Of a stretch of DNA of 48,686 bases, positions 1 through 6,814 are shown one piece after another. Below the pieces are notes generated by a model that worked only from the letters and a program-made list of their open reading frames with translations, was not told the DNA's origin and ran no database searches. Positions within the stretch are counted from its first letter, which is position 1. The number at the start of each line of letters is the position of its first letter. The stretch is from a virus, in IMG/VR virus record IMGVR_UViG_3300048110_000026, positions 1-48,686 of that record. One strand, 5' to 3'. The position numbers were made by a program, and so were the translations under genes.

Positions 1-127
1 GTTAGAGAGATAGGCACTGTCATAGCCGTATTGGTGTTGTTGATACCTATGTGTTTAGCACTTTTAATTTCATATTTAACTAGATAACTGGAGGCACTAT
101 GCCAGCAGCTAAAAAGCCAGCAAAGAA
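1..127. repeat. Terminal overlap of circular assembly, left copy
   Basis: Bases 1-127 are identical to 48560-48686. The length of exactly 127 equals a commonly used largest assembly k-mer, so this is most simply the overlap left when a circular or circularly permuted genome is written as a line, not a biological terminal repeat. Bases 1-87 are the 3' end of the membrane protein gene that is complete at 48197-48646, and base 99 starts the next gene. Confidence 0.9.
40..68 (+). promoter_or_regulatory. Predicted sigma70 promoter for the small basic-protein cassette
   Basis: TTGATA at 40-45, a 17-base spacer, and TTTAAT at 63-68; each hexamer has five of six consensus bases. The expected start is near 75, about 24 bases before the ATG at 99, and a GGAGG ribosome site lies in between. 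The promoter sits inside the 3' end of the upstream membrane protein gene. Confidence 0.55.
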
Positions 128-296
128 AAAGTCCAAAGTTAATGAGGCAGGTAACTACACCAAGCCTACTATGCGTAAGCGTTTATTTAACAAGATCAAG
201 GCGGGTAGTAAAGGTGGTAAGCCGGGGCAATGGTCAGCCCGTAAAGCTCAGATGCTTGCTAAGGAATACAAAGCAGCAGGGGGTGGGTACAAATGA
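99..296 (+). CDS. Small basic conserved phage protein
   Basis: A 65-residue, very basic protein of unknown function. It begins with a Lys/Ala-rich tail (KKPAKKK) and then has a conserved-looking core with KPTMRKRLF, GGKPGQWSARKAQ and a C-terminal GGGYK. From memory, proteins with this GGKPGQWSARKAQ core recur in marine phages and also in some large eukaryotic DNA viruses. There are no Cys, no membrane segment and no catalytic motif. The charge suggests nucleic-acid binding, for example DNA condensation in the head, but that is inference. The start has a clear GGAGG site, and the stop overlaps the next start (ATGA). It is first in a co-directional five-gene set with its own likely promoter. 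Confidence 0.85.
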   Translation: MPAAKKPAKKKSKVNEAGNYTKPTMRKRLFNKIKAGSKGGKPGQWSARKAQMLAKEYKAAGGGYK

Positions 297-562
297 GAGC
301 AGTTAAATTAATTTCTATATTAGCACTCTTACAAGGCTGCACATGGTACGGAGAGTTTGAACACATCTCAAGTATCCCTAACGGTACGCCGTTCAACGAT
401 CTAAATGAAACCTCTACAGACATTGTCTGGACAGGCTTGAGAGTGCAGCAAGATACGTGGTACGTAGATGGTGCTTTAGGCTACGAAACATCCTCAGAGT
501 TTGAAGGACGCAACCCTTACGGTAGGATCAAGATAGGTAAGGAACTTAAAACATGGGATTAA
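293..562 (+). CDS. Putative small lipoprotein / surface beta-rich protein
   Basis: An 89-residue protein with an N-terminal hydrophobic stretch (residues about 4-14) ending in LALLQGC, which resembles a lipobox with Cys16 as the lipidated residue; Gln at the -2 position is not ideal. The mature part alternates aromatic and polar residues (WYVDGALGYE, GRIKIGKEL), like outer-membrane beta strands. It overlaps the preceding gene by ATGA and the next gene by 10 bases. Being just after the lysis genes on the circle, it could be an outer-membrane partner in lysis (o-spanin role) or a superinfection-exclusion lipoprotein. Neither is demonstrated. Function unknown. Confidence 0.7.
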   Translation: MRAVKLISILALLQGCTWYGEFEHISSIPNGTPFNDLNETSTDIVWTGLRVQQDTWYVDGALGYETSSEFEGRNPYGRIKIGKELKTWD

Positions 563-807
563 AGAAATCACAGAAGTCCCTAAAGAAGTGGACTAAAGAG
601 AAATGGGGAACCAAGTCAGGTAAACCCTCAACACAAGGAAAGAAAGCAACAGGTGAAAGGTATCTCCCGAAGAAGGCTAGAGAGGCTCTATCAGACAAGG
701 AGTACGCTGCCACTTCCAAAAAGAAACGTGAAGACACAAAGAAAGGAAAGCAGCACTCTAAGCAACCCAAAAAGATAGCAAAGAAAACAGCGAGGCATCG
801 TAAATGA
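553..807 (+). CDS. Lys-rich small conserved protein
   Basis: An 84-residue protein, roughly one third Lys/Arg. It opens with SLKKWTKEKWGTKSGKPS, then TGERYLPKKAREAL, and ends KKIAKKTARHRK. I recognise this pattern from short proteins of marine phages and of some algal or giant viruses, where the function is unknown. No signal peptide, membrane helix or Cys pair is present. It overlaps its upstream neighbour by 10 bases and the next start by ATGA. With the genes at 99 and 804 it forms a trio of highly basic proteins, which might package with the DNA or bind host nucleic acids (inference). Confidence 0.85.
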   Translation: MGLKKSQKSLKKWTKEKWGTKSGKPSTQGKKATGERYLPKKAREALSDKEYAATSKKKREDTKKGKQHSKQPKKIAKKTARHRK

Positions 808-1127
808 TGGATAGAGAAGAGTACAAGAAGGGTGGTAAGGCTAAGAAGAAAGATTCACGATTAACCCGTGCAGGCGTTAGTGGCTATAACAAGCCTAAGA
901 GGACTCCTAACCATCCTAAGAAGTCACACGTTGTAGTGGCTAAAGAGGGTGACAAGATCAAGACTATTCGATTTGGTGAGCAAGGTGCTAAGACGGCAGG
1001 TAAGCCAAAGGCGGGAGAGTCTGACAAGATGAAGAAGAAACGTGCAAGCTTTAAAGCTCGTCACGCTAAGAATATTAAGAAGGGTAAGATGAGTGCCGCA
1101 TATTGGGCTAATAAGGCCAAATGGTAG
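804..1127 (+). CDS. Conserved basic protein with SAAYWANKAKW ending
   Basis: A 107-residue basic protein. The core reads RAGVSGYNKPKRTPNHP, SHVVVAKEGDKIKTIRFGEQG, FKARHAKNI and a terminal SAAYWANKAKW. The last part is a very characteristic ending that I recall from hypothetical proteins of marine phages and of giant algal viruses. The VVVAKEGDKIKTIRFG segment looks like a beta hairpin with interspersed charge. Function unknown. The start may be either of two adjacent ATGs (804 or 807). The end overlaps the next gene, whose ATG lies inside the last codons (atggtag). Confidence 0.85.
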   Translation: MMDREEYKKGGKAKKKDSRLTRAGVSGYNKPKRTPNHPKKSHVVVAKEGDKIKTIRFGEQGAKTAGKPKAGESDKMKKKRASFKARHAKNIKKGKMSAAYWANKAKW

Positions 1128-1327
1128 GCCCTGTATCATCTGTATCAAACATGCTACTGAGTAGTTATGTCAACACAGAGACGCGCACTTCTGTTGTTAA
1201 TAGTGGTGGGGATACTGGTAGAATTGATACTACTGTCTTCAGGACTGTGTACTATCAGTATGATCATGGGACGCTAAGTGTACGCAATGTATCCTCATCG
1301 TCCCAGACCATCAACCTTTTAGTTTAA
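1121..1327 (+). CDS. Small beta-strand-rich hypothetical protein
   Basis: A 68-residue protein, not recognised. It is Ser/Thr/Val-rich with no basic bias, unlike the three genes before it, and ends in hydrophobic INLLV. Its ATG lies within the terminal codons of the previous gene, so translation is probably coupled. It is the last gene of the rightward arm: its TAA (1325-1327) overlaps by nine bases the stop of the leftward gene ending at 1319, so the two arms converge here. Confidence 0.6.
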   Translation: MVGPVSSVSNMLLSSYVNTETRTSVVNSGGDTGRIDTTVFRTVYYQYDHGTLSVRNVSSSSQTINLLV

Positions 1328-1525
1328 AGCTTCTAACTCCTTTTCAAGATGTTCATGAAGCGTACCAACCTTGGTATCTACTTCACTTAATATCTTTTTA
1401 ATTAAAGGTATGTCTTCCCCATCAAATACAGTCCCCAGTTTTTCAACTGGTAATTTACTGTATTCGCTCATTACATTACCTTTAGAGTTAACAAAAACTT
1501 TAAAGCTTATTATGTTTGCTTCCAT
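1319..1525 (-). CDS. Small hypothetical protein downstream of nrdB
   Basis: A 68-residue acidic protein of unknown function. The ATG at 1525 is chosen because it is one base after the nrdB stop codon; the reading frame stays open further upstream, inside nrdB, but a longer start is unlikely. The C-terminal half (DIPLIKKILSEVDTKVGTL followed by HEHLEKELEALN) looks helical, probably a short coiled coil. It is the last gene of the leftward arm. Its stop overlaps the convergent gene, and I see no hairpin terminator between the arms. Confidence 0.6.
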   Translation of the reverse strand: MEANIISFKVFVNSKGNVMSEYSKLPVEKLGTVFDGEDIPLIKKILSEVDTKVGTLHEHLEKELEALN

Positions 1526-1526
1526 A

Positions 1527-2498
1527 CTATGCGACCTTATTAAAGGAAACTTTACCAACATTACCACGTAAGCCAGCCTTCATGTAGGTAGTTGCACGGC
1601 CTTCAAAGAAGTTCTGATGCTCTACACCTAACACATCATCAAGCCAGTTCAGTGGGTTGTCCTTCACCTCATAGTTAGGTTTCAAGCCTAACTGTAACAA
1701 ACGTCTATCAGCAATGTACCTGATGTACTGTTGCATCTCCTTCTTAGTCAAGCCGGGAATATCACCCTGCTCAAACACCAAGTCCAAGAACCTATCCTCT
1801 AGGTCAACCATCTCACGACATGCCTGATAGATCTCAGCCTTGAAGTCATCAGTCCACAGGTCTATGTTCTCCTGCATAAACTCCCTGAAGAGCTTTGTCA
1901 TTGCCTCTACGTGCATGGACTCATCACGTATACTGTAGGTAATGATCTGCCCCATGCCTTTCATCTTACCAAACCTTGGGAAGTTCAACAGGATGATGAA
2001 GCTACTAAAGAGTTGTAGTCCTTCAGTAAAACCTGAGTAGATAGCCAGTGCCTTAGCAATGGACTTCTTGTCGCCTTTAGTGACCTTCACAGCGTTGATG
2101 TACTCATGCTTGTCAGCCATAGCTTCGTACTCTGAGAACGCCTTATACTCCACCTCCGGCATCCCTACGGTGTCCAGTAGCAGGCTGTAGGCATGTTGGT
2201 GTATGGACTCCATGTTAGCAAAGCTAGACATCATCATACGTGCTTCAGGTTTCTTGAAGATACGCATATACCTGTCAACGTACCCAGCACCTACGTCTAC
2301 ATCAGACTGTGTAAACAGACGGAAGATCTGAGTCAGTAGGTTCTTCTCTTCATCAGTCATTGTCTGCCAATCTTTAACGTCATTGTGCAGAGGCACATCC
2401 TCTGGGAACCAGTGCATCTGATTCTGTTGTGAGTAGTAGTCAAACATCCAAGGATGGTCAAACGGTTTGTAGTAATCTCTAGTATCTAATAAGCTCAA
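1527..2498 (-). CDS. nrdB: Class I ribonucleotide reductase, small (beta) subunit
   Basis: Supplies the tyrosyl radical used by NrdA to reduce ribonucleotides to deoxyribonucleotides. At 323 residues it is shorter than the 376 of E. coli NrdB. The metal-site motifs are present: an Asp in the SDVDVGAGY helix, ESIH with a Tyr four residues after the His (the radical Tyr position), a Glu in FTEGLQLF, and ESMH in SIRDESMHVEAM. The radical Tyr is conserved, so a classical Fe or Mn tyrosyl enzyme is expected. The start codon is TTG, overlapping the TGA of the MazG-like gene (ttga), with GGGAGA seven bases upstream; there is no in-frame ATG nearby. It forms one leftward operon with nrdA, separated by four small genes and mazG. 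Confidence 0.95.
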   Translation of the reverse strand: MSLLDTRDYYKPFDHPWMFDYYSQQNQMHWFPEDVPLHNDVKDWQTMTDEEKNLLTQIFRLFTQSDVDVGAGYVDRYMRIFKKPEARMMMSSFANMESIHQHAYSLLLDTVGMPEVEYKAFSEYEAMADKHEYINAVKVTKGDKKSIAKALAIYSGFTEGLQLFSSFIILLNFPRFGKMKGMGQIITYSIRDESMHVEAMTKLFREFMQENIDLWTDDFKAEIYQACREMVDLEDRFLDLVFEQGDIPGLTKKEMQQYIRYIADRRLLQLGLKPNYEVKDNPLNWLDDVLGVEHQNFFEGRATTYMKAGLRGNVGKVSFNKVA

Positions 2499-2800
2499 GC
2501 TGCATCTCCCTCTTTGATAAAGACACCATGACTGTTCATGTGCCCTTTACGATCTTTAATATCATCATACGCTACCTTCAGGCATTCCTCTAGGGTAGTG
2601 TCATTCATTATGGCTAGGTTGTTTAACACCACCAAGCAGTCACCAATGTCATCAGTCACATCACGCTGCTTGGCTACGTTATCCCCTAGCTCTCCTATCT
2701 CTGACACAAGTTTTGCAAACTGTGCAAGAGGTGTACTGTTATTAATTATGCCACGGTTCATAGCCCACAGGCTAATCATGTGTATTAGTTCATCACTCAT
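2495..2800 (-). CDS. MazG-like nucleotide pyrophosphohydrolase
   Basis: A 101-residue all-alpha protein. The MazG signature is visible: EIGELGDN (ExxE) followed by DDIGDCLVVLNNL (a DxxD pair that would complete Mg2+ binding), at about residues 33-60. Members hydrolyse nucleoside triphosphates to monophosphates plus pyrophosphate. In marine phages they are often thought to act on modified or excess dNTPs or on the alarmone pool; the substrate here is unknown. It sits directly before nrdB with a four-base overlap, which fits a nucleotide-metabolism cassette. Confidence 0.88.
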   Translation of the reverse strand: MSDELIHMISLWAMNRGIINNSTPLAQFAKLVSEIGELGDNVAKQRDVTDDIGDCLVVLNNLAIMNDTTLEECLKVAYDDIKDRKGHMNSHGVFIKEGDAA

Positions 2801-3011
2801 CTATAGAATGCCCCGCAGTAATTACAACAGACTTAAATACTTCAATCATGTACACAAGCTCTTTTACATCTAGAGAAGTAGTTGACTTAGCATTCAACAT
2901 ACCCTCATCATCCCATCCAAGGATTAGCACGTCCTTGTAACTGCCCTTGGCATCCTCTAAAACCTCATCAGCCGTAGCGTCTTCAGGCATTAAGTTAATT
3001 ATGTTACTCAT
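2793..3011 (-). CDS. Small conserved hypothetical protein
   Basis: A 72-residue acidic protein. The pattern LMPEDATADEVLEDAKGSY, then VLILGWDDEG, then a helix KELVYMIEVFKS resembles small phage proteins of the 'VLVLGWDE' type that I have seen without an assigned function. Overlaps both neighbours (8 bases each) in the nucleotide-metabolism operon. Confidence 0.75.
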   Translation of the reverse strand: MSNIINLMPEDATADEVLEDAKGSYKDVLILGWDDEGMLNAKSTTSLDVKELVYMIEVFKSVVITAGHSIDE

Positions 3012-3216
3012 TAAAATGTGTCTCCAGCACGATAAGCTTGTCCTCAGACTCAGCCATCTTTTGAACTAATGTATCCATAGTCTCAATCAAGTTACCATGC
3101 TCGCCTACAGCTACGGGATTGTCCAAATAGTTTTGGATCTCTTCCTTGTAAACAGCTATCTCAGCCTTGTAAAGCTTCATAAGCGCGTTAATCTTCGGGT
3201 CTATCACGGTAACCAT
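3004..3216 (-). CDS. Small helical hypothetical protein
   Basis: A 70-residue protein predicted by composition to be almost wholly helical: Lys/Glu-rich heptad-like stretches (LMKLYKAEIAVYKEEIQNYL and MDTLVQKMAESEDKLIVLE) separated by a short turn. No Cys and no membrane segment. It overlaps the upstream gene by 29 bases and the downstream gene by 8. Function unknown. Confidence 0.7.
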   Translation of the reverse strand: MVTVIDPKINALMKLYKAEIAVYKEEIQNYLDNPVAVGEHGNLIETMDTLVQKMAESEDKLIVLETHFNE

Positions 3217-3454
3217 CCTCCAGTAATACTTTATATTTGTTTAGGTACTCCTTGTAACTCAAGGGTGCCTCTTGTTGTTTGATTTTATCATTCATGTAAC
3301 TAGACCACATCTGCATACAGTAACCGCTGAACAACATAATCTTGTCATCTTGTTCCTTATAGTATAGCAGATAGTCAGGCCAGTTGGTGTACTTTTTTAA
3401 CTCAGGTATATAGAACTGTGCTCTGTATGCTGGGTGTTCATTATTATCTTTCAT
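3188..3454 (-). CDS. Aromatic-rich hypothetical protein
   Basis: An 88-residue soluble protein with unusually many Tyr and Trp residues (for example YTNWPDYLLYYKEQD and MWSSYMNDKI). Not recognised. Its ATG lies three bases after the stop of the short membrane protein gene at 3458-3622, and its end overlaps the next gene by 29 bases, so it belongs to the nrdA-nrdB operon. Confidence 0.7.
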   Translation of the reverse strand: MKDNNEHPAYRAQFYIPELKKYTNWPDYLLYYKEQDDKIMLFSGYCMQMWSSYMNDKIKQQEAPLSYKEYLNKYKVLLEDGYRDRPED

Positions 3455-3457
3455 ATC

Positions 3458-3622
3458 TTACCACTTATTTATTATATTAGCCATTATAAAAAAACAAGTT
3501 AAGAAGTTAACTATAACAATAAAAGTTCTCAAAATCGCTATAGCATTATCATACTCCACTGTTTTATCATCATTAAAACTTCCTATTGTGTACTTCCAAA
3601 TTGTCCAAGCTTTACCCCTCAC
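3458..3622 (-). CDS. Short membrane protein between nrdA and the small-gene run
   Basis: A 54-residue ORF filling the 157-base gap that otherwise follows nrdA. It starts with GTG inside the last codons of nrdA (11-base overlap) and stops three bases before the next ATG, which is the tight spacing used throughout this operon. The sequence has a polar, aromatic N-terminus (KAWTIWKYTIGSF), an acidic middle (NDDKTVEYDN), then one hydrophobic helix (about residues 28-50, IAILRTFIVIVNFLTCFFI) and a basic end. A single-pass inner-membrane protein is likely. From memory, similar short 'KPW...TCFFI' proteins occur in other marine phages. Function unknown. Confidence 0.65.
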   Translation of the reverse strand: MRGKAWTIWKYTIGSFNDDKTVEYDNAIAILRTFIVIVNFLTCFFIMANIINKW

Positions 3623-5504
3623 AGCTTAAACACTCTCCGTCTTCAAGGTTGATTCTGGGGATCTTGATGTTAACATTCTCTGTATTTCTAGCCGCTGTAG
3701 TTCGCAAGTAATACATAGATTTGAGTTTGTTAGCTCCCGTCCAATGTACATGATTAACATACTCCAGATACTCATCGTGTACCTCCTGTGGTGCTGTAGC
3801 CGGTGGTGGCTCAAAGAATAAGTTTACGGACTGTGCTTGGCAGACGTACTTCTGTCTTTGGTAGGCGTGTTCGATAACCCAAATCTGGTTAAGTTCAGGC
3901 GCTGTCTTGAAAACTTCTTTCTCTTCTTCCGATAGTTCCGGTAAGTCTTTAACAGAGCCTTCAGCAGCAGCAATATCTTTCCACGTCTGATCGGTGTTGG
4001 CACCTTTTTCTTCAAGTAGTTTCTCCAAGTATTTGTTTTTAACTTTAAACGAGCCTGTTAAAGTTTTGTGCGTAAATACGTTAGCCCTTGTAGGCTCAAT
4101 AGAAGGACTTGTTCCACCACATATAATACTGCTACTAGCATTAGGGGCAATAGCAAGGAGATGGGAATTACGACGGCCACTACCAACCATGTCAGGAGCC
4201 TCCCCACGGTTTCTAGCCAGACTTCTGGAAGCCACTTCAGATCTGTCTTTGATTGTTTTAAACGCTCTATTGTTGAAGCTGGAGGCGTACATTCCTTCAA
4301 AAGGGATTCCATTACGTTGAAGGTAACTATGAAAACCCATCGCTCCAAGACCAACCGCACGTTCTCTATATGCGCTGTAAGCGGCTTTTGCTTTTCCTGC
4401 ATATTCTTTTCCTTGCTTAACATAATTTTGAAACTCTTTAAACGAGCTTATCTCTTTTTCAGGATAGGTGTGTACCACATTATCAATAAAATGTTGGATA
4501 ATATTGTCAAGCATTGTGATTAAATCACCAACAAATAATTCATCGTCCTTCCACTCATCAAAGTATTCTAGGTTAACACTAGACAAACAGCACACTGCTG
4601 AACGTGATTCACTGGTCGGTAAGGTAATCTCAGAGCATAGATTACTCTGTCGTACCTCTAGCCCTAGCTCCTTCTGTTCCTCCGGTAGAGCCTCATTGCA
4701 ACGGTCTAGGTTAACAATGTATGGCTCACCTGTCTCTGCTCTAGTGTGGATTAGTTGCCACCATAAGTCCCTTGCTGATACAGTCTTTACTGCCTGCTTG
4801 GACTTAGGATCTATTAATCTCCAGCTATCATCAGACATGACGGAGGCCAAGAACTCGTCTGTGATTGTAATTCCATTGTGAAGGTTAAGGCACTTACGAT
4901 TAAGATCACCCCCAGTAGTCTTTCGCATAGCGATAAACTCTTCCACTTCTGGATGGCTGATGTCCATATACGCTGCATAAGATCCTCTTCTAGTTTTTCC
5001 TTGATTAAACGCCAACATCTGTGCGTCAACTACGTGCATGAAAGGGATAGAACCAGTAGACTCACTACCGTTACCAACAGGAACGCCATTACTTCTAACA
5101 GCACCCCAATATCCACCCAAGCCTCCACCTCCACTTGCCAACCATATGTTTTCATCATAGTGATCAGATAAGCCTTCCCTTGAATCAGGAACATAATTAA
5201 GAAAGCAACTGATAGGTAGACCAGTAGGGGTTCCCCCGTTACTAAGAATAGGAGTGCTGAAGCCGAACCAGCCCTTACTACTGTAGTTATAAAGGCGCTG
5301 TGCAAGATTGTAGTCAGTATGTCCTTGATACGTTGCACCATAGACCGACGCTCTGGCAAATGCTTCTTGGGCATGTGTTTCACCTCCATCTTCCCATAAG
5401 TAACGATCCTTCAAAGTTTCTAAAGAAAAATTATTAAGTGTTTCTTCACGATCATAGTCAATCTGAATCCCTAAATAATCCTGTATGCCAATCTTTGATG
5501 TCAT
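3612..5504 (-). CDS. nrdA: Class I ribonucleotide reductase, large (alpha) subunit
   Basis: Catalytic subunit for reduction of ribonucleoside diphosphates. In its 630 residues: Cys100 in LPISCFLN (the active-site Cys matching E. coli C225), N288-L-C290-S-E292 (the Asn, thiyl-radical Cys and Glu triad), Cys305 in AVCCLSS (matching C462), GLGAMGFHSYLQ, the phosphate loop around PNASSSIICGGTSP, the Tyr-Tyr radical relay in SMYYLRT, and a C-terminal Cys625/Cys628 pair (CLSC) for re-reduction by thioredoxin or glutaredoxin. The protein begins directly with the core: the roughly 100-residue N-terminal ATP cone is absent, so dATP shut-off is unlikely. No phage thioredoxin is seen, so a host reductant is presumably used. 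Leftward operon with nrdB. Confidence 0.96.
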   Translation of the reverse strand: MTSKIGIQDYLGIQIDYDREETLNNFSLETLKDRYLWEDGGETHAQEAFARASVYGATYQGHTDYNLAQRLYNYSSKGWFGFSTPILSNGGTPTGLPISCFLNYVPDSREGLSDHYDENIWLASGGGGLGGYWGAVRSNGVPVGNGSESTGSIPFMHVVDAQMLAFNQGKTRRGSYAAYMDISHPEVEEFIAMRKTTGGDLNRKCLNLHNGITITDEFLASVMSDDSWRLIDPKSKQAVKTVSARDLWWQLIHTRAETGEPYIVNLDRCNEALPEEQKELGLEVRQSNLCSEITLPTSESRSAVCCLSSVNLEYFDEWKDDELFVGDLITMLDNIIQHFIDNVVHTYPEKEISSFKEFQNYVKQGKEYAGKAKAAYSAYRERAVGLGAMGFHSYLQRNGIPFEGMYASSFNNRAFKTIKDRSEVASRSLARNRGEAPDMVGSGRRNSHLLAIAPNASSSIICGGTSPSIEPTRANVFTHKTLTGSFKVKNKYLEKLLEEKGANTDQTWKDIAAAEGSVKDLPELSEEEKEVFKTAPELNQIWVIEHAYQRQKYVCQAQSVNLFFEPPPATAPQEVHDEYLEYVNHVHWTGANKLKSMYYLRTTAARNTENVNIKIPRINLEDGECLSCEG

Positions 5505-5625
5505 TCAAATCATCCTTCTCTTTTAATTGGGCTTGTCTGTAGCCCCTAGTTCTTGCTTTACTTTTAGATTTCTTTTTCTTCTGAAACCTTTCAACTCTCT
5601 CTGCTTTTCTATCCCAACTTGTCAC
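5458..5625 (-). CDS. Possible small basic protein overlapping the nrdA start
   Basis: A 55-residue frame that fills the otherwise empty 104 bases between the DUF3310 gene and nrdA. It starts at a GTG inside the last codons of the upstream gene (17-base overlap) and ends 47 bases inside nrdA. The N-terminal half is strongly basic (DRKAERVERFQKKKKSKSK) and the C-terminal half mixed (LKEKDDLNDIKDWH). No homologue is recognised with certainty. Support is the operon's habit of overlapping genes and an open frame across the gap; the rare start and the overlap with nrdA weigh against it. Confidence 0.4.
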   Translation of the reverse strand: MTSWDRKAERVERFQKKKKSKSKARTRGYRQAQLKEKDDLNDIKDWHTGLFRDSD

Positions 5626-6010
5626 CCGGATTCTCCAGCATGTAAGTAATCAACCGCTCTTCATACCAACGAGCCTTGCGGAGATCTTCAATAGGTTTCT
5701 TCTTATATCTAAAACGCCACTGATATTTAAGAGCGTTACCTCTTAGATAACCTATGTACTCATCGTGTGTAAGCATACCTTGAATAGCTTCAATACATTC
5801 CATACCGCCATTGTTGTAATGCTCTGGCTTGTGTACAGGATCAAACTTATAATCTCCATATAGAGGATGAGCGTTAGGTTCATCATCATCATAAACATAA
5901 TTCCAAGTATCAGCTACAGGTGTTGCTGTAGGTATTTTAGATCTTTCATCTTTAATAGTTTTAAAACTCATCCTGTTCCATTCCTCCGGTGTTATGTTAT
6001 CAATGCTCAT
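5609..6010 (-). CDS. DUF3310 family protein
   Basis: A 133-residue protein whose C-terminal part carries the DUF3310 signature: PVHKPEHYNNGGMECIEAI, then YLRGNALKYQWRFRYKKKP, then DLRKARWYEERLI (about residues 57-122). The family is common in phages and its function is not settled. The N-terminal 55 residues are acidic and probably flexible. The start ATG overlaps the stop of the endonuclease I gene (atga), so it is translated with the DNA-processing genes. Confidence 0.88.
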   Translation of the reverse strand: MSIDNITPEEWNRMSFKTIKDERSKIPTATPVADTWNYVYDDDEPNAHPLYGDYKFDPVHKPEHYNNGGMECIEAIQGMLTHDEYIGYLRGNALKYQWRFRYKKKPIEDLRKARWYEERLITYMLENPGDKLG

Positions 6011-6525
6011 TGCATCTCCAAATCAAGTTTATCATTACGTTTCTTAAACTCTTCAGTTTTCCTAGCAGCCTTGTCAATCCAACTGTCGGGTATACTTTCT
6101 TCACTAAACCATCTAAACCCGTTAGCTTCTGCCCATTCTGCATGAGATCTTTTAGTACCATCCTTACGACGCTTGGCTCCCGGCATAGGGGCTGATGGGT
6201 TAGCAAACAAGAATACCAGTTCAGTATTTTTAGGCAGCACTTTTTTAACCCATATGTACTTATTGTATTCTTGGAAGTCCCAGAACCTTCCCTTAGATTC
6301 AAGAAGGATCTTCTTCCTACCTACCTTTTTAACGAAATCAGGTTCGTACTTATGCTCAATGATATAAGAAACATAATCTGTGTGGTGTTCCCAATCTTTT
6401 AGAATTGATTCGTGTAACACCATCTCCCAGATAGAGTCGTACTTGTTACCGTCTTTCTTTACAAGCTTTGGGCGAGGTACTCTAGGCTTGCGCCAGCCGC
6501 TGGGTGATTTCTTTTTAGTACTCAT
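6007..6525 (-). CDS. Endonuclease I-like Holliday junction resolvase (T7 gp3 type)
   Basis: A 172-residue PD-(D/E)XK nuclease expected to cut branched DNA and resolve junctions before packaging, and to help break down host DNA. The catalytic residues seen are Glu34 (SIWEMVLH), Asp63 (YEPDFV), Glu76 and Lys78 (LLESKG), in the order E-D-ExK of T7 endonuclease I (E20, D55, E65, K67). The basic N-terminal tail (KKKSPSGWRKPRVPRPK) resembles that of gp3-like enzymes. The ATG at 6525, with AGGTGG just upstream, is preferred over a TTG 24 bases earlier that lacks a ribosome site. It follows the exonuclease in the same operon, separated by one small gene. Confidence 0.85.
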   Translation of the reverse strand: MSTKKKSPSGWRKPRVPRPKLVKKDGNKYDSIWEMVLHESILKDWEHHTDYVSYIIEHKYEPDFVKKVGRKKILLESKGRFWDFQEYNKYIWVKKVLPKNTELVFLFANPSAPMPGAKRRKDGTKRSHAEWAEANGFRWFSEESIPDSWIDKAARKTEEFKKRNDKLDLEMQ

Positions 6526-6814
6526 CAGCCACCTGATGGTTTTTGGCAAGAGCCTCTAAGTCAGTCATTGTTATAGAAGTTAACTCGCGCCCACGCTTTA
6601 CTAATTTCTTAATCCCCTTACGTACCCACTTAGGGCTATAAAAACTGAGACGTATTTCTCTGTTGACAAAAAAGTAGTTAGTGTCAGGTAAGTATTGATC
6701 TAAGTTATTTACATTTAGTTTTTCGTGGTCGCTCTCAGGAACAAGAGTTTTCAACCATTCTAATAGTAGCACATCGGAATGTCTTGAGATAGCTTTACAA
6801 GCTCTAGAGTTCAT
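6515..6814 (-). CDS. Hypothetical protein between exonuclease and endonuclease I
   Basis: A 99-residue protein, not recognised. It is moderately basic in the centre (SPKWVRKGIKKLVKRGREL) and helical at both ends, with the single Cys at residue 6. It overlaps the exonuclease gene by 11 bases and the endonuclease gene by 11, so it may take part in DNA processing; that is inference from position only. Confidence 0.7.
   Translation of the reverse strand: MNSRACKAISRHSDVLLLEWLKTLVPESDHEKLNVNNLDQYLPDTNYFFVNREIRLSFYSPKWVRKGIKKLVKRGRELTSITMTDLEALAKNHQVADEY

Noticed and set aside
4058-4523. Several open frames opposite or out of frame within nrdA
   Set aside because: They are shadows of a confidently identified conserved gene and lack ribosome sites.
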